Position numbers and translations under genes: made by a program
Assembly: GCA_963969395.1 (NCBI GenBank)
Contig: OZ017799.1
Span: forward strand, 9,426,501-9,490,500
Direction: 5' to 3'
DNA length: 64,000 bases
From: Pseudoscleropodium purum
Taxonomy: Eukaryota; Streptophyta; Bryopsida; Hypnales; Brachytheciaceae
In this document: positions 23,935 through 42,399 of the stretch, piece after piece
How the letters are laid out: the number at the start of each line of letters is the position of its first letter
Numbering within the stretch: the stretch's first letter is position 1
The notes under the pieces: model-generated
The model's database searches: none
What the model saw: only the letters and a program-made list of their open reading frames with translations
What the model was told of the DNA's origin: nothing

Positions 23935-23978
23935 ATCTGTTCACCGTCCAAAAAATGGACGTCGGAGCGCTCCAGGGT
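23935..23978 (-). mobile_element. Truncated family B MITE end
   Basis: The reverse complement reads CCCTGGAGCGCTCCGACGTC and continues into the GTCCA..TGGAC palindrome, like the 5' terminus of the copy at 26059. It is followed by TTAA (23979-23982). Only about 44 bases remain; the other end is missing. Confidence 0.7.
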
Positions 23979-24252
23979 TAAGAATTGCTTTGAACCCTAC
24001 AACATACAACCGAGCTAATAAAATGAGATGAGAGCAGGAAATCAACTCTCCGCGTGCACGGTTGATTGTCTTCGAAAATTCAACTCACTGCACTTGCTAA
24101 TGATTAAAAAAATGTACCCTCAATATTGTGGATGATCAATCAGTCAAGCATTTAGAAAACGATTGCTGTATTGTCCTCGTGCAGTTGTCTCCAATTAAAT
24201 GTCATAATCCGCTTGTTAGGAATGCTGAATTTATCAAAAGTCACGCAAAGCT

Positions 24253-29874
<5,622 letters not shown>

Positions 29875-30420
29875 AGGCAGAGGTTTCTTCAAATACTAAA
29901 TGGAACACCTAACTAATACTCCATTCAAAGAGCCTCTACTCCTATTAGCATATGGCGAAGATTCGGGAATGTCGAGAAAACATCTTAACAATTAACAACT
30001 ACTGATTCTGCGTCGCTAAAATCCCCTGCAATCTTGTGAAAATTAATCAACACTCCTCGGGAAATTTTTCTCAGAACCCCGGTCCTCGGAAATACGAGAG
30101 CGTAGGGTTCTCAAAATGCAAGGCAATTCAGGAGGACGTCGGGTAGGTGATGCAGTCAGATACGAAGCTTTGCTTTCGACATCGTTGCAATGACGGGGGC
30201 TGGATTGCAAATGCTAAGTTAACTTACAGCCATCGTTGCATGCAGTTCAGTGCGCGAGATAAATTATCGTAAGACTCTCAAGTGCGCGTTTCGTGCCATT
30301 TTGATCAGATTTTCTAGGTCTTTCCCGAAAATTTGATGTCGAGGGAGGAGCGAATTTAGGGTTTAAGCATCGTCGGAGGTTTCTGGGCGGTAGGGTTTTA
30401 GGGTCACTTCGCTCCAGTGC
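29875..30420 (-). promoter_or_regulatory. QTRT1 leader with probable 5' UTR intron and telo-box
   Basis: Upstream of the start codon a donor (GCT|gtaagt, exon end at 30228) and an acceptor (attgcag|GGGAT, exon start 30025) define a likely 202-bp leader intron. After splicing, a short upstream frame of about 10 codons begins with ATGGCT across the junction. The motif AAACCCTAA, a plant telo-box common near translation-related genes, lies at 30356-30364 on the minus strand. No good TATA box was seen. Confidence 0.45.
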
Positions 30421-30628
30421 TGTGTCCAAGTTAGGGAAGAGCGACTCTTTTCTGGTCCCACTATCTGAGTGGTCTAATGACCAAATTTTTTTGACTATTT
30501 GATGAGATTATTGGCAAACTATGCAACCCAAATTGCGTTGTAATTTCTCCATGCTCAAGTAATATATTGTAAATTTTTGAATGTTGAGGACATAGGGTAT
30601 CCTATACATTAGATTAAACTCATTTTAA

Positions 30629-31476
30629 CCCTTTGAGGGCATAAAAATCCTTTGTGGGCGTATATATATATATTACAAATTCAGATGTATTTGATTAGAA
30701 AAATATTGACCAAATATTTGTAATCACAAAGTAAATTAATGATCATGAAAGTGTGTCCATAACAATGTATCACAATTCATATATAAAATGGCAATTGAAG
30801 AGTTTTAAGGCTAAGTATAGATTGTATAGAGGGACTCTAAAGGCCTTTGAAGGACTAAATACAAAATATCTCAACTCTCATTGGATGTTTCAAAAAAAAT
30901 CTTCACCTATCATTGATTTCTTTTGAAAAGCTGTAATGGTTTTGAGTTTTGAAAGTGTTCATTCAAGTCAAATTATTATGTGGCAAAGAATGGAAGGCAT
31001 TACAATTAGGTGTACTTACCTTATTGAAACTATAGGCCCTCTTTCGGTTGCCTTTCTAACAAGGTTGCCCAATTTGACATATTGGTATGTGATGAAAAAT
31101 TAAATTTGAGAGTGGTTGCAAAAAACACTTCACATTTTAAAATTTTTTAAATGCAATTTTAGACCATAGGAATAGCAATATTAGGTAGTACCACCAATAT
31201 TATGTGTCAACAACATCCTTGCAAATCTAAAACATTGATTCAATACTATGCAATACTATAGACTATTGTGGGGTATTACAAAAGCCATTAGAAGTAGAAA
31301 ATAGTAGAAAAGGAATCTACGGACCTTTTCATTTTCAGTAATTCAAAAAAAATTCAGTCAGAAATGGCCATTTTGCTAAAGAAGATTGCACTTGCATTGT
31401 ACCAAAGAATTTTGCAAGAAATTTTTCCTTCTTTGTTGTCTTCACGCAAAAAAAGGTCACTTTGATCCCGAAGAGG
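30629..31476. mobile_element. TTAA-flanked element, family C, 848 bp
   Basis: TTAA occurs at 30625-30628 and 31477-31480. The left end CCCTTTGAGGGCATAAAAAT and the reverse complement of the right end CCTCTTCGGGATCAAAGTG form an imperfect inverted repeat of about 31 bp ending in TTTG-TGGGCG/TTTTTTTGCG. Only one copy is present in the window, so this call is weaker than families A and B. Confidence 0.5.
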
Positions 31477-31753
31477 TTAACCTTTAGAACTGATGTTGAA
31501 TTCAAAGGCAGGTAAGAGACAACCTAACGAACTGAAACATCTTAGTAGGCAGGGGAAAAGAAAGCAAAAGCGATTCCCGTAGTAGCAACAAGCAAAATAG
31601 GAGTAGCCTAAACCGTGAAAACGGGGTTGTGAGGAGCAACCAACATGTTGTTGTTTTCATAAAAACTCATTACCCATCCTTGTAATGTTAGTAGACCTCC
31701 AACATGTCCAATTTGTGACTTTGAATTCACATTTTTGGATCAAAATATGACTA

Positions 31754-31773
31754 CCCCCCCCCCCCCCCCCCCC
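31754..31773. repeat. Poly-C tract of 20 bases
   Basis: An uninterrupted C run is followed by TCCCCTCC. Its length is likely variable or uncertain in assembly. Confidence 0.8.
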
Positions 31774-32342
31774 TCCCCTCCAAAATGGCTAGGGGCAATT
31801 AATTGTAGTAAAATAGTTTTAAAGTTTAAAAAAAAAATACTCAATATCTACAACTACCGTATATACCTTCATTCCAAATTTCATGCCAAACAAAAAAACA
31901 ATACAAAAGTTATGAGCAAAATACTACATGTCCAAGCCAAGGGGAAAAGAAATAGGACAAGTTTTTCTTACAATTATTCTTCAACATTTTATTGATTACA
32001 TAAATTAATGTGGAATGTTGAAGAAATAGTGTAGGGCAACCTATTCATTTGTTTAAAAACATAATTATCTTATCAAAGTGTAGTTGTACTTGTTTTTTTA
32101 GAAATGAGCATGATATTGTATTATTTAAATCCACACTAATTTAAAATAGTGTGATTCATGTAAATTAGTATTGGACACTTATAGGAAAAATTAATCAAAA
32201 GGCATGTATCTTGTACCAATAAGATTTACTTTTAGGTATTCTATATTTGGTGAGAATATTTTTATGGAGATCATAAATTATCTTGTAAGGAAAAAATCTA
32301 AGATGTCCAATAGTAATTGTAGTAGTACAATTTATTCTTTAA

Positions 32343-33258
32343 CCCTTATAGTCTAAATGTCCCTATGGGAAAAAAAAATGGATTTTAATAGACTTCTACG
32401 GTTTGAATTATTGTTGTGATTTTTTTTTAGTTTGATAGGAAATCACATTAATTTTTTGATAATGTAATTCTTATTCTAGTCAATAACTAGAAACAAAAGC
32501 TATGCCACAATATTTTCAAACAATCAAGCCCTATGTAACAAAAAAAACTACAAAATTGATATAAAAAATTATTTTTTATATTTTTTCTTCTACATGGAAA
32601 GTTTTTTATTCATTCCATTTTGAATTAGTGATGAAAAAGTTATGGAGCTTCTTGTTTTATAGGCAATTATAGGAGTTTCTTGACAAATTACTTATTGGAT
32701 ATATTTTTTAATTCAATTTTTAAAGTTTTCAAAAATAAAAAGTTCTAGAATGGGTCATTATAATAGAATAATCAGACTATTGCTAGAATAATCAAATTGT
32801 TGGAATGAGAATTTTTCAATTCCATCTTAGAACTAATAACAATTTTGTTTTTTCTTGAATCTCACATCTATATCTATTCAACAATTTGACAAAAAATATA
32901 TATGTATTTTAAAAAAAATACACATGAAACATGTATATTTTTATTTTATTTTTCCAAAGTGTCAACTTTATTCTTCGATATAAAAAAATTAAGTTATGAT
33001 AAGAAGATTCAAAGTCAAATAATTTAGTCAAAAAGGTGCACAAAAATTTATTTTTAAAAATTTTTAATGCAAATATTTTACAACCTTTGAGCTAAAAGTA
33101 TCTTAAATTTCTTCTACACATTTATATGCTAGTCTAGTGCAAGATACTATAATTAAATATGCAAAAATTAGTAATTTGGAAAAAAATTTACTCATCACAA
33201 GAGAAATGGTGGTTTAGAGTGTTTTTTGATGGAAAAAAGGCCTTAGAATTTGAGGGGG
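32343..33258 (+). mobile_element. Diverged TTAA-type element related to family A, 916 bp
   Basis: The left flank is TTAA (32339-32342) followed by CCCTTATAG. The right end is GAGGGGG followed by TAAA, one base off. The reverse complement of the right terminus shares AACACTC..CCATTTCT spacing with the family A right end, and the length fits the family. Internal similarity is weaker, for example the 'cattccattttga..agttatg' block near 32610. Confidence 0.55.
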
Positions 33259-33262
33259 TAAA

Positions 33263-36200
33263 TTCATGTTAGGACCAAGGGCCATAAAATAATCAAGCTC
33301 TAAAAATTTTTACAAACAAAAAAGTACATGTTGTCATCTTTAATATAACTACAAATTTCATTCATCAATACACTATTAATATACATATGAAGGAATGGGC
33401 ATTTTAGAGCCTTATATGATTCTAAATTTAGAAGTCATAATTATTTCCATGAAGGTCCAAAAGTATATGAAATGCTTTGGATTAGATGTCAATTTCATTA
33501 ATCTTCCAAGGAAAATTTATTGAAAAATATTTGAAAAAGACGAATTCTTTGGAACTGTAAATATCTTGGTAAATGACCATTTTATTGACCTCTTACCTCA
33601 ATTAGAGTACATTATATTCGTATTGAGTACATTATTGGTAAAAAAAGACAGGTTTAATTCTTATGTCTTCAATTCTAAACCACACTTAGCATTTATTACA
33701 AAGGTAGAGCTCACTCAAAATATTCACTCTAGAAGAAATAGATGAATGTATAATGTGACTTTATTTTGGTATGAACTATAATGTACAAAAAGAAATTTTG
33801 TGTGAATTAGATATCAAAGAAGAAAAAATGACTCTATATTGAAAAAAATACAAAAAAATTGTTAGAAGTTTAAGGGCTAATTTCCTACATTTATAACACG
33901 TACATCAAGAAATTTTTTATTTTATCACAATTGAAGAATTATAAGAAATTTTAATAGATATTTTAGTTGAAAAAATAAACTATATCTCATTTATACAAAA
34001 TCATCCAATAACTTCATTTTGATACATTTGTAGATATCATTTATATTTTCAAGCAAATCATCTTGAATTAACAAATTTTCATATAAATTTTTAAAAATTG
34101 CACATCCTAATAGTAGGCAATTTTACCACCGAAAATTAATTATCCAAAAATAATAATAATTTATAAGAAATAAATATTCTATTCCCATTTACATGTAGGG
34201 ATAAAATTGTAATTTAATAGTCTTTTAACTAATGAATTTGAATAAACTTCACAAATTTCACATGTCTTAAAAATAAAATCATCTAACTAATAAATCTCCA
34301 AAGTTGATAAGTCCCAAAAGTAATGCTTTAATCCAAACCAATATAAAAATAGCATTCAAATTGTAAGAAAAAAAATGGATTCAAATTTTGAAATAAGGGT
34401 TAAGCTTCTTTATTTGTTTCTATGGCTTTGCTGAGCCTTCTTCCACATGCATGTTTTTTTTAAATAGTTGTGGAAGTTGTTAAAAAAATTTAACATTAAC
34501 ATTTTCAAAAAACTACATAGGAAGATGTATTACATGTTCTTTGCATTCACTTTTACTTTTTGTTTGCATGGGTGCACTATAGAACTTTTACTGAAGATAA
34601 ATTTTTTTATTTTAACTACATCGAAGGTTTAATTAATCATTAGATAAATTTTCCATCCATTTTTATCTCAGATGCATGTATGATTGGATTACAAAATTCA
34701 AATGTGTTATATATATATATATATATATATATTCTAAATTTAGATTATTTAAAAAAATAAAAATTAGAATTAGAATTAAAAATACATATTTTCATTTCAA
34801 TTCAACCCATTACTTTAACCTAATTGAAAAAAATTTAACCATTATCATTAATCTATAACAAAAATTAAAGTTGTTAAGATTTTTATTAGTTGGAATCAAA
34901 TCTAGTAATCCTACAAGTCATGTATGTATATCCTCACTTAAGCTTGCATTTTTATATTTATTGAATGGTATTAAAAATAATATAATTTATTGAAGTTTTG
35001 TCATCTTTTGCTAATGTAAATTTTGGAGACTTCAATTTATGAGTTAAAAATGAGAATGTTATAAGAGCTATATGGCCATTTATTTTTATTCAACAAGGCA
35101 GTGACAAGCTTATGAAACTAATTACAAAAGTTACAAACTTGGTGTTTATTCCTTTATGATGAAGATAAGACTTCTAAATACACGTAGTAAACACTCTATT
35201 GAGATGACATTTTGCAAAACACCTTGAACATGTCATTTCAACTAAAATTAAAGAAGACATAATTTCAACCCCTCATTAAAATAACATTTACATTCCATTG
35301 TCAATTTGTCATTTCAACCAAGAAATTTGGTAAAATATAGAAAAAAAATGATTCTTTTTTAAAACGGACATGAAGTAGGTATATATATGGATTTGTAGAT
35401 TTCAATTTCATACAACATATATGGATTTTTTGATTTCAGAAACTTTTGAACTCTACAAAATCTCTAGATTTCTACATCAAAATTCTACAATATAGAATGA
35501 TTTTAAGATCTAAAATTTACATGTTAGATAGATTTCAACCTTGAACTAATATCATTTTACATTCTTTATTGTTTGTAAAATTGAAATCAATTTTTTGGTT
35601 AATTTTCAAACTTCAAGTACTTTATAAAATAGGTTGATTTCTAAAATTGAAATTTCTTACAAATCAAATTAATATAAAATTGCTTGCTATGCACATTTTA
35701 ATGACATGTTGAAATAACAACCACCAAATTTCATTTAAATTCAATGGTTTTAGTAATATGAAAATAAATAAATGTTCATCTTAAATAATATCTCTTTAGA
35801 TGTCATTTCAAAGCCCTGTTGGGATTTTAGACTATTGACAAGAGGTAGAAAAGCTAAATAAATGGATTAAGGAAAATATTTGGAGATATCTTACATTTTA
35901 ATTCTCCAATATATAAATTCTACCACATTAATTTTGAATGCAAGTGACATACTTCCTTTGCTAGTCAAGGTGATAGCTTTAACTTACTAAGAAACAATTG
36001 AAGATTTCTTAAAGAATAAAGTCACATCTTTAATTTCAACATATCAATTCAAGTCTCTGAAACAAAATTGCAGCAATAAATTCAAGTCCAAATCACCTTA
36101 CTTTAAACTTTAGTGCTTACAAATAGGAAAATAATAAAGCACAAGAAATAGAAGTCAATTCTAGAGATTGTTATTGCAGATGCACTTTGTACAAGTCTGT

Positions 36201-37900
36201 TAAGGCATGTTGGAGGTGTGATTTTCCATAGGAATTGACAATACTACCTCTAAAAAAATCCCTTGAATTTAACATTTTCAAGTCACAATTAATACAAATA
36301 TTGCATAGAATTGTTTTTTTTGCTGCAATTGTCTACTTGTGATTTTATTAAAAACTTAGGATTCAATAAGCTCTCTTAAATTTCAACTTTTTAAAGTCAT
36401 AGCCTTTTAAGATTATTGAAATTTTATATTATATGAAGTTCATATGAAAGTTATATGCACTAGTTTGAGTTCAATTTGTGTACTATTTTTGAGATGTACA
36501 CAACTTCAATGCACAAGGTACATAGTTTATGCCTTGCACCTTGCAACTACACCTCCTAATTTTTACTTAATTAGTCAATATAATAGGCTATAATATTCAT
36601 AATTACTTAGTAGGACATAGTAACTTTATATTAGCGCAACTACATTACAATATGCTAGAATACCAAGTGACACTTAAACATTATATATATATCATTGTCT
36701 TAATTAGTATACTAGTTTTGAAAGATACAAAGTGCTTTAGTTTCAATCTCAAACTATTGTAGTTCTAGAAGTACATCTCAAACTACCCTAATAGTCTAGT
36801 TTCAAATATGCATCTCAAATTGTTCTAGTTCCAAACATGCATTTCAAACTCCTACTTTAAAGATTTTTTTGAATGTATGTGCCAATATTGTGACATGAAC
36901 TCACGAAGCCAAATGAATGTAATGAGTATTATGTTCTAATGATGACAAAAAGTGACGAGCCTAGTTGGTCAAAATATTTTTCATGACAATAAAATAGGCT
37001 TCCTTCTATATACATTTTAAATATTATAAATCATTCATGAACTGTATTTATGGGAATTCCTTTCTTCTTATTTTTATTATTTGTACTTATGTTTTTCCAC
37101 TTATTTTGACTCTTATTATTCTTAATTCGATGACTCGTGAAGACTTTGCTGCTTTTTTTTAATACCAACCACCTAATATAAGGCCCAAAAAATTACTAAA
37201 AGGAAACAATTAACTAAAACTATTCATTCCACAGTTTATTAATTACTTATAAATGAGGAAGCAATTGCTTGAGTGTTAATTGACAAATTATAGAATAAAA
37301 AAAGTTAGGTGATGTAATTGACAATCTAAAACTTAACTATGGCATGAAAAATGTTACACATGTCAATTTTATAATTGAATTAGTTCTTAGTGCCATAGAA
37401 GAAGATTACTTGATGCATGTAAGACATATATTTATTTCTTGGCACACATTCAATTTTATTTCAAAGGCAAAAGAAATTACAAGCAATGTCAAAAACATCA
37501 AATACCACTTAAATGGCTTCAAGTATTAATGTCCTATTTATATGCTCTAGTTCTAGTATGCTTGCCTAGCCAAAAATGACATCACTTACCTCCAAAGAGA
37601 CTTTTAGCTTTTTGATACCATAAAGTTTCAAGGACTCAAAAAGCAAGAAATCCTCTTATATGTTCCTAGAAGTTAAATATTAAGTATAAGGAAGTTGATC
37701 ACCAATCTTACAAAGCATTAAATACCATATAAATGTTTTTATGCCTAAATGACCTAATTATATGCTTGTTTGCATTCATATCAACTTTTCTAGAATAACT
37801 AGATCAATAGCTCATCATAGATATATTCATACCTAATTGAGTAAAGTTGGCTATTATTGAATATAAATTATTTTTGTTAGATCTTTTGGCAACTAAAGGA
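33263..37900. other. AT-rich intergenic DNA with one (TA)n tract
   Basis: No supported gene in 4.6 kb. A (TA)n microsatellite of about 25 bases lies at 34708-34732. The short open frames have lysine/asparagine-rich compositional translations only. Confidence 0.6.
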
Positions 37901-37907
37901 GGATTCC

Positions 37908-38250
37908 ACTCCTAAAGGACCAAGTTGCATATTTTGGCTATATAGAAATTTTGGGCAAGTGCGTGTAACTACACATTTCCATATTTTGGGTCCAAATTGT
38001 AATAGAAGGTGGAGAAGAAGAATATCTTTCATATGCACTAAATTTCATGATATTTGGAAATAGGAGTAAAAAGTTATAGCCTAATATCTTACTTTTTATC
38101 GTAACTAGGCAGTCCAGGCATTTTTATTACTTTTTCCATAAACAAAAATTTGAAATTGGTTTTCTAGAGGTTATATATACATGGAAAGTTGTAAAATTCT
38201 TTTAAATTTTATTCTATCCCTTGAGTCTACCATAGCTTTTCAATAAATAG
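37908..38250 (+). mobile_element. Truncated family A element (5' third)
   Basis: The segment aligns with 20575-20860: 'cctaaaggacca', 'tatagaaattttgggca', 'ttgaaattggttttcta' in the same order. It lacks the 3' two-thirds, and the 5' flanking TTAA is not preserved. Confidence 0.65.
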
Positions 38251-39690
38251 ACATTATTCAATAAGAAGTGTCTATTCAATAAGTGGTCAATGCAAGATCT
38301 AAAGGTTATCAAATAGCATGGCTTCAAATTTAAAAATTAAATTAAAATAAAAAACTAACAAAAATGCACCATTTTAAAAAGAAGACCCACTATGTAGAGA
38401 GCTCATACTACATTCCTTGACAATTAAAGTTGATAAAGTTCCTTTAGATAGTAAATTTGTCTTCATGGCCCTTCTCAATATAAAATATATAATAAGAAGT
38501 GGTTGATAAATGAATCAATTGAGATCAATTAAATTTTATAATACATTTACATGTAACGTAAATCAATTCCAATAAATGCATACAAAATCCAAAATACATC
38601 ATCCATTTTTAAAAATGAAACTAGATGAAGGTACAAAAGACTCCTACTATTTGTTGTCACTTATTATATGCCCACCACAAAATTGAGAAATAATTCTTAG
38701 GAATTTTTTTGGTCATATCTAAAGTTCATAATTGAGGATTTAAGGAGAATGGTACTAATATTTGCCTAAATTAATATATAATTTTATATAATTTCAAAAA
38801 AAAATATTATATATTACTCAATTTTTCTAATTTGTCACATTTTAGATTTTAGGGGATTTTAGTACTACAACTAATCCAAAACAATGATTTTCACTTGAAA
38901 ATTTGGAAGCCATCATGTTACCATATCAACTAAGTTCACAACTGTTTATCAAAGAAATTTATTAAAAAAATTCCTTATCTTCCTCAAAGATGCAAAGAAG
39001 GCTTTGTTGAATTGTTGTGCACTCAATCTTTGACAACCACAAATACCTTCTATCAAGTTCTTTGGTGAAATCTCATCTCTTTCAAGTTGCTAAAAATGGC
39101 TTTTTTAAATTTGAAAATTAAATGCTTCTACTATTTTTTAGCAATCTACATAAAATAACATCTATTTTCATGAAAATTTTCATTGTGCATAACTTTTGGA
39201 ATAAATTTAGTTTAAACCCCAATTTTTGAGGGAAAAAAATCATTTGTAGACTTGTAGTCTTCTACTAATTATCTATATTTTTATTTAAATATTTTTTTTC
39301 CAAAAACGTGGAGTACAGAGAGTACTCCAAATGCAACATAATCAGTGAGTGTTTAATGCTTTCATACCACAATGCTTACATGTGAAGATCAAATGAAACC
39401 AAAGCCATCAAACAGCATGAAATTGCAATATCATCATCCTCAAAACAACTCTCCTAACAATCAAGATCCTCTTCTATCACTACAACTAATCATCCTCTTT
39501 TTAAACCAAATAACAAGCTTGATCGAGGTGGTTTGCCTCCTTCAAGGGCTTTCAGCCTGGCTCCAGGAAGCTCTGCTCACATGGTTTGGTTGCATCTTTC
39601 CCAAGCTTGCACAATCATCTCAGTCTGCAGTCTGCACGATCTCCTGAATCTTTCCAGGATTCAAACAACCACGAACTGAATACAAGTGTT
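38251..39690. other. AT-rich intergenic DNA grading into more balanced sequence
   Basis: No gene recognised. A 91-codon plus-strand frame at 39372-39647 has no family features that I can name. Confidence 0.5.
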
Positions 39691-39699
39691 CTGAAAGAG

Positions 39700-41760
39700 C
39701 GCCAATGCATGGTCAAGTGTAAGTGGAATCTGAAGCACAAATTTTTTGTATCCACGCACGATAGAAATGCTTGTAACTCGTGCACTGGCAAATAGTCTAT
39801 CAGCCAAACCATTTTCTGATTACTTCGAAGTTCCAACCTCTCCTTTACATCATCACAATACAGGTGAAGAATGTCACTTATATATATAAAACTATATAAG
39901 ACAGTTTCCCAGCTTCCAGATCCGATCCAGCTCTTAGACCTCCAATGCCACGTTCCAAATTCAACTGTGAACCGAACTGTAAGTAAATGAGATCATTTTG
40001 GTCAAGTCGAAATCGTACGTGGCATTGACGATCTAATAGCCAGGTCAGAGATGGAGTATCACTTCAATTTGCTGCCGGTTGCCGAAGAAGAATCCCCGTG
40101 TCGTATATTTCCATCTGCGTCCATGTACGTCCATCTGTGCACAGGAAGAGTGGATCTGAGGCACATTTTTTTGGAATCCACGATAGAAAAGCTTGTAACT
40201 CGATCGTGCACTGGCCAACAATTTTCCAGTTTCCACATCCGACCCAGCTTCTAGACTTCCAATGCCAAGTTCCAGATTGAACGTAAGCCAAACTGCAAGT
40301 AAAATGAGATCATTTTGGTCAAGTCGAAACTGTACTCAGACATTGTGATGGTCTAATAGCCAGGTCAGAGATGGAGTATCACATCATTTTGCCCCGGGTT
40401 GCGGAAGAAGAATCCCCGAGTCGGCAGTCTATCAGCCAAATCGTTTTCTGATTACTCCCAAGTTCCAACCGCTCCATTACAACATCACAATACAGGCGAA
40501 GGATGTCATTTATACACAAGTATATAAGACAGTTTTCCAGCTTCCATATCCGACCCAGCTGTTAGACCTCCAAATGCCTAAGTTCCAGATTCAACGTAAA
40601 ATGAGATCATTTAGATCAAGTCGAATTTGCACTCAGACACTTAGACGATCTAAGAAGCCAGGTCAGAGATGGAGTATCAAGTAATTTTCTGCGGATTGCC
40701 GAAGAAGAATCCCAGTATCGGCCAAATCATTTCCAGGCATTACAACATCACAATACAGGCTAAGGATCTCATTTACATACAAGTATATAAGACAGTTTTC
40801 CAGCTTCCATATCCGACCCAGCTGTTAGACCTCCAATGTTGAGTTCCAGATTCAACGTAAAATGAGATCATTTTGGTCAAGTCGAAATTGTACTCAAGCA
40901 TTGTAGGTCTAATAGCCAGGTCAGAGATGGAGTATCACTTCATTTTGCTGCGGGTTGCTGAAGAAGAATCCCCGTGTCGTATATGCCCATCTGCGTCGAC
41001 AATGTACGTCCATCTGTGCACAGTAAGAGGCCAACAGTTTTCCAGCTTCCACATCCGACCCAGCTTTTAGACCTACAATGCCATGTTCCAGATTCAACGT
41101 AAACCGAACTGTAAGTAAAATGAGATCAATTTCGTCAAGTCGAAATCGTACGTGACATTGTAGATCTAAGAGCCAGGTCAGAGAAGGAGTATCATTTATG
41201 TACAAGTATATAAGACAGTTTTCCAGCTTCCATATCCGACCCAGCTGTTAGACCACTAATGCTGAGTTCCAGATTCAACGCAAAATGAGATCATTTTGGT
41301 CAAGTCGAAACTGTACTCAGACATTGTGATGGTCTAATAGCCAGGTCAGAGATGGAGTATCACTTCATTTTGCCCCGGGTTGCGGAAGAAGAATCCCCGA
41401 GTCGGCAGTCTATCAGCCAAATCATTTTCTGATGACTTCCAAGTTCCAAACGCTCCATTACAACATCACAATTATACAGGCGAAGGATGTCATTTATACA
41501 CAAGTATATAAGACAGTTTTCCAGCTTCCATATCCGACCCAGCTGTTAGACCTCCAAATGCCTAAGTTCCAGATTCAACGTAAAATGAGATCATTTAGAT
41601 CAAGTCGAATTTGCACTCAGACACTTAGACGATCTAAGAAGCCAGGTCAGAGATGGAGTATCACTTCATTTTGGTGCCGGTTGCCGAAGAAGAATCCCCG
41701 TATCGTGTATTTACAAAAGCGTCCATGGACGTCCATCTGTGCACAGGAAGAATGCCAGAA
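39700..41760. repeat. Complex tandem array, about 7 units of 165-320 bp
   Basis: Marker segments recur in fixed order. GGTCAGAGATGGAGTATCA is at about 40043, 40361, 40661, 40918, 41176 (one change), 41342 and 41642. 'ccagcttccatatccgaccc' and 'gatcattttggtcaagtcg' variants occur in each unit. Spacings are 317, 300, 257, 258, 166 and 300, so units differ by internal deletions. Composition is less AT-rich than the surroundings. Several 60-95-codon frames cross it on both strands, but the frame is not kept from unit to unit, so I do not call a protein. Confidence 0.8.
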
Positions 41761-42399
41761 CGTTATTTTCAACGGCACTTTAGGATTCAACGGTATATTT
41801 CCATTATAACAATCTCAAAAAGATCATAAATTAAGGGAGTAAACCCCATTTGTGCCACACTATATTAAGAACTGTACATTTCAAGCTTTAATTCAAATTA
41901 ATTTACTCTACTGGCACATGATTGTGGGGAAATAGGAACATGGCACTAATAGGGTGTCCTATCCGATAATCAACCAATCCCTGAACATGAAACTTCAGTG
42001 CAACTAAGAAACAGAATGGCAGTAAATAAATTACAACATAGCAGTCTGAAGAAGAATCATCTATTAATACTGACAGCATTTAATGCATAACGACATAACG
42101 TTACGTTTTAAAAACACGAATATATAGCATTGTGTATGAAGTTTCAAGCATATGAAAAATATATAGAAAAGAGAACCATCTGCTGTAGTACCTGCTGTGC
42201 ACAATTGCTGTTGATGACGTACTCCTACAGTAGCATATACATAGCATCAGCCGTCCCTCTTTCAACGAGTGTCTGTACACAGAACTGCATCAATCACAAA
42301 CCTGCACTTTACATGTCATTGAAAATTAAAAGAGCAGGACTCCGAAGCTAGTGCCTGGGACCCAGGGAACACTGGGACCGAAATATCTGAGATTCTAAC

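Noticed and set aside
31735..31995. 86-codon frame beginning with a proline run
   Set aside because: The prolines come from the poly-C tract and the rest is AT-rich compositional sequence.
39372..41809. Protein-coding gene across the tandem array
   Set aside because: Frames on both strands shift from unit to unit and no domain is recognisable.
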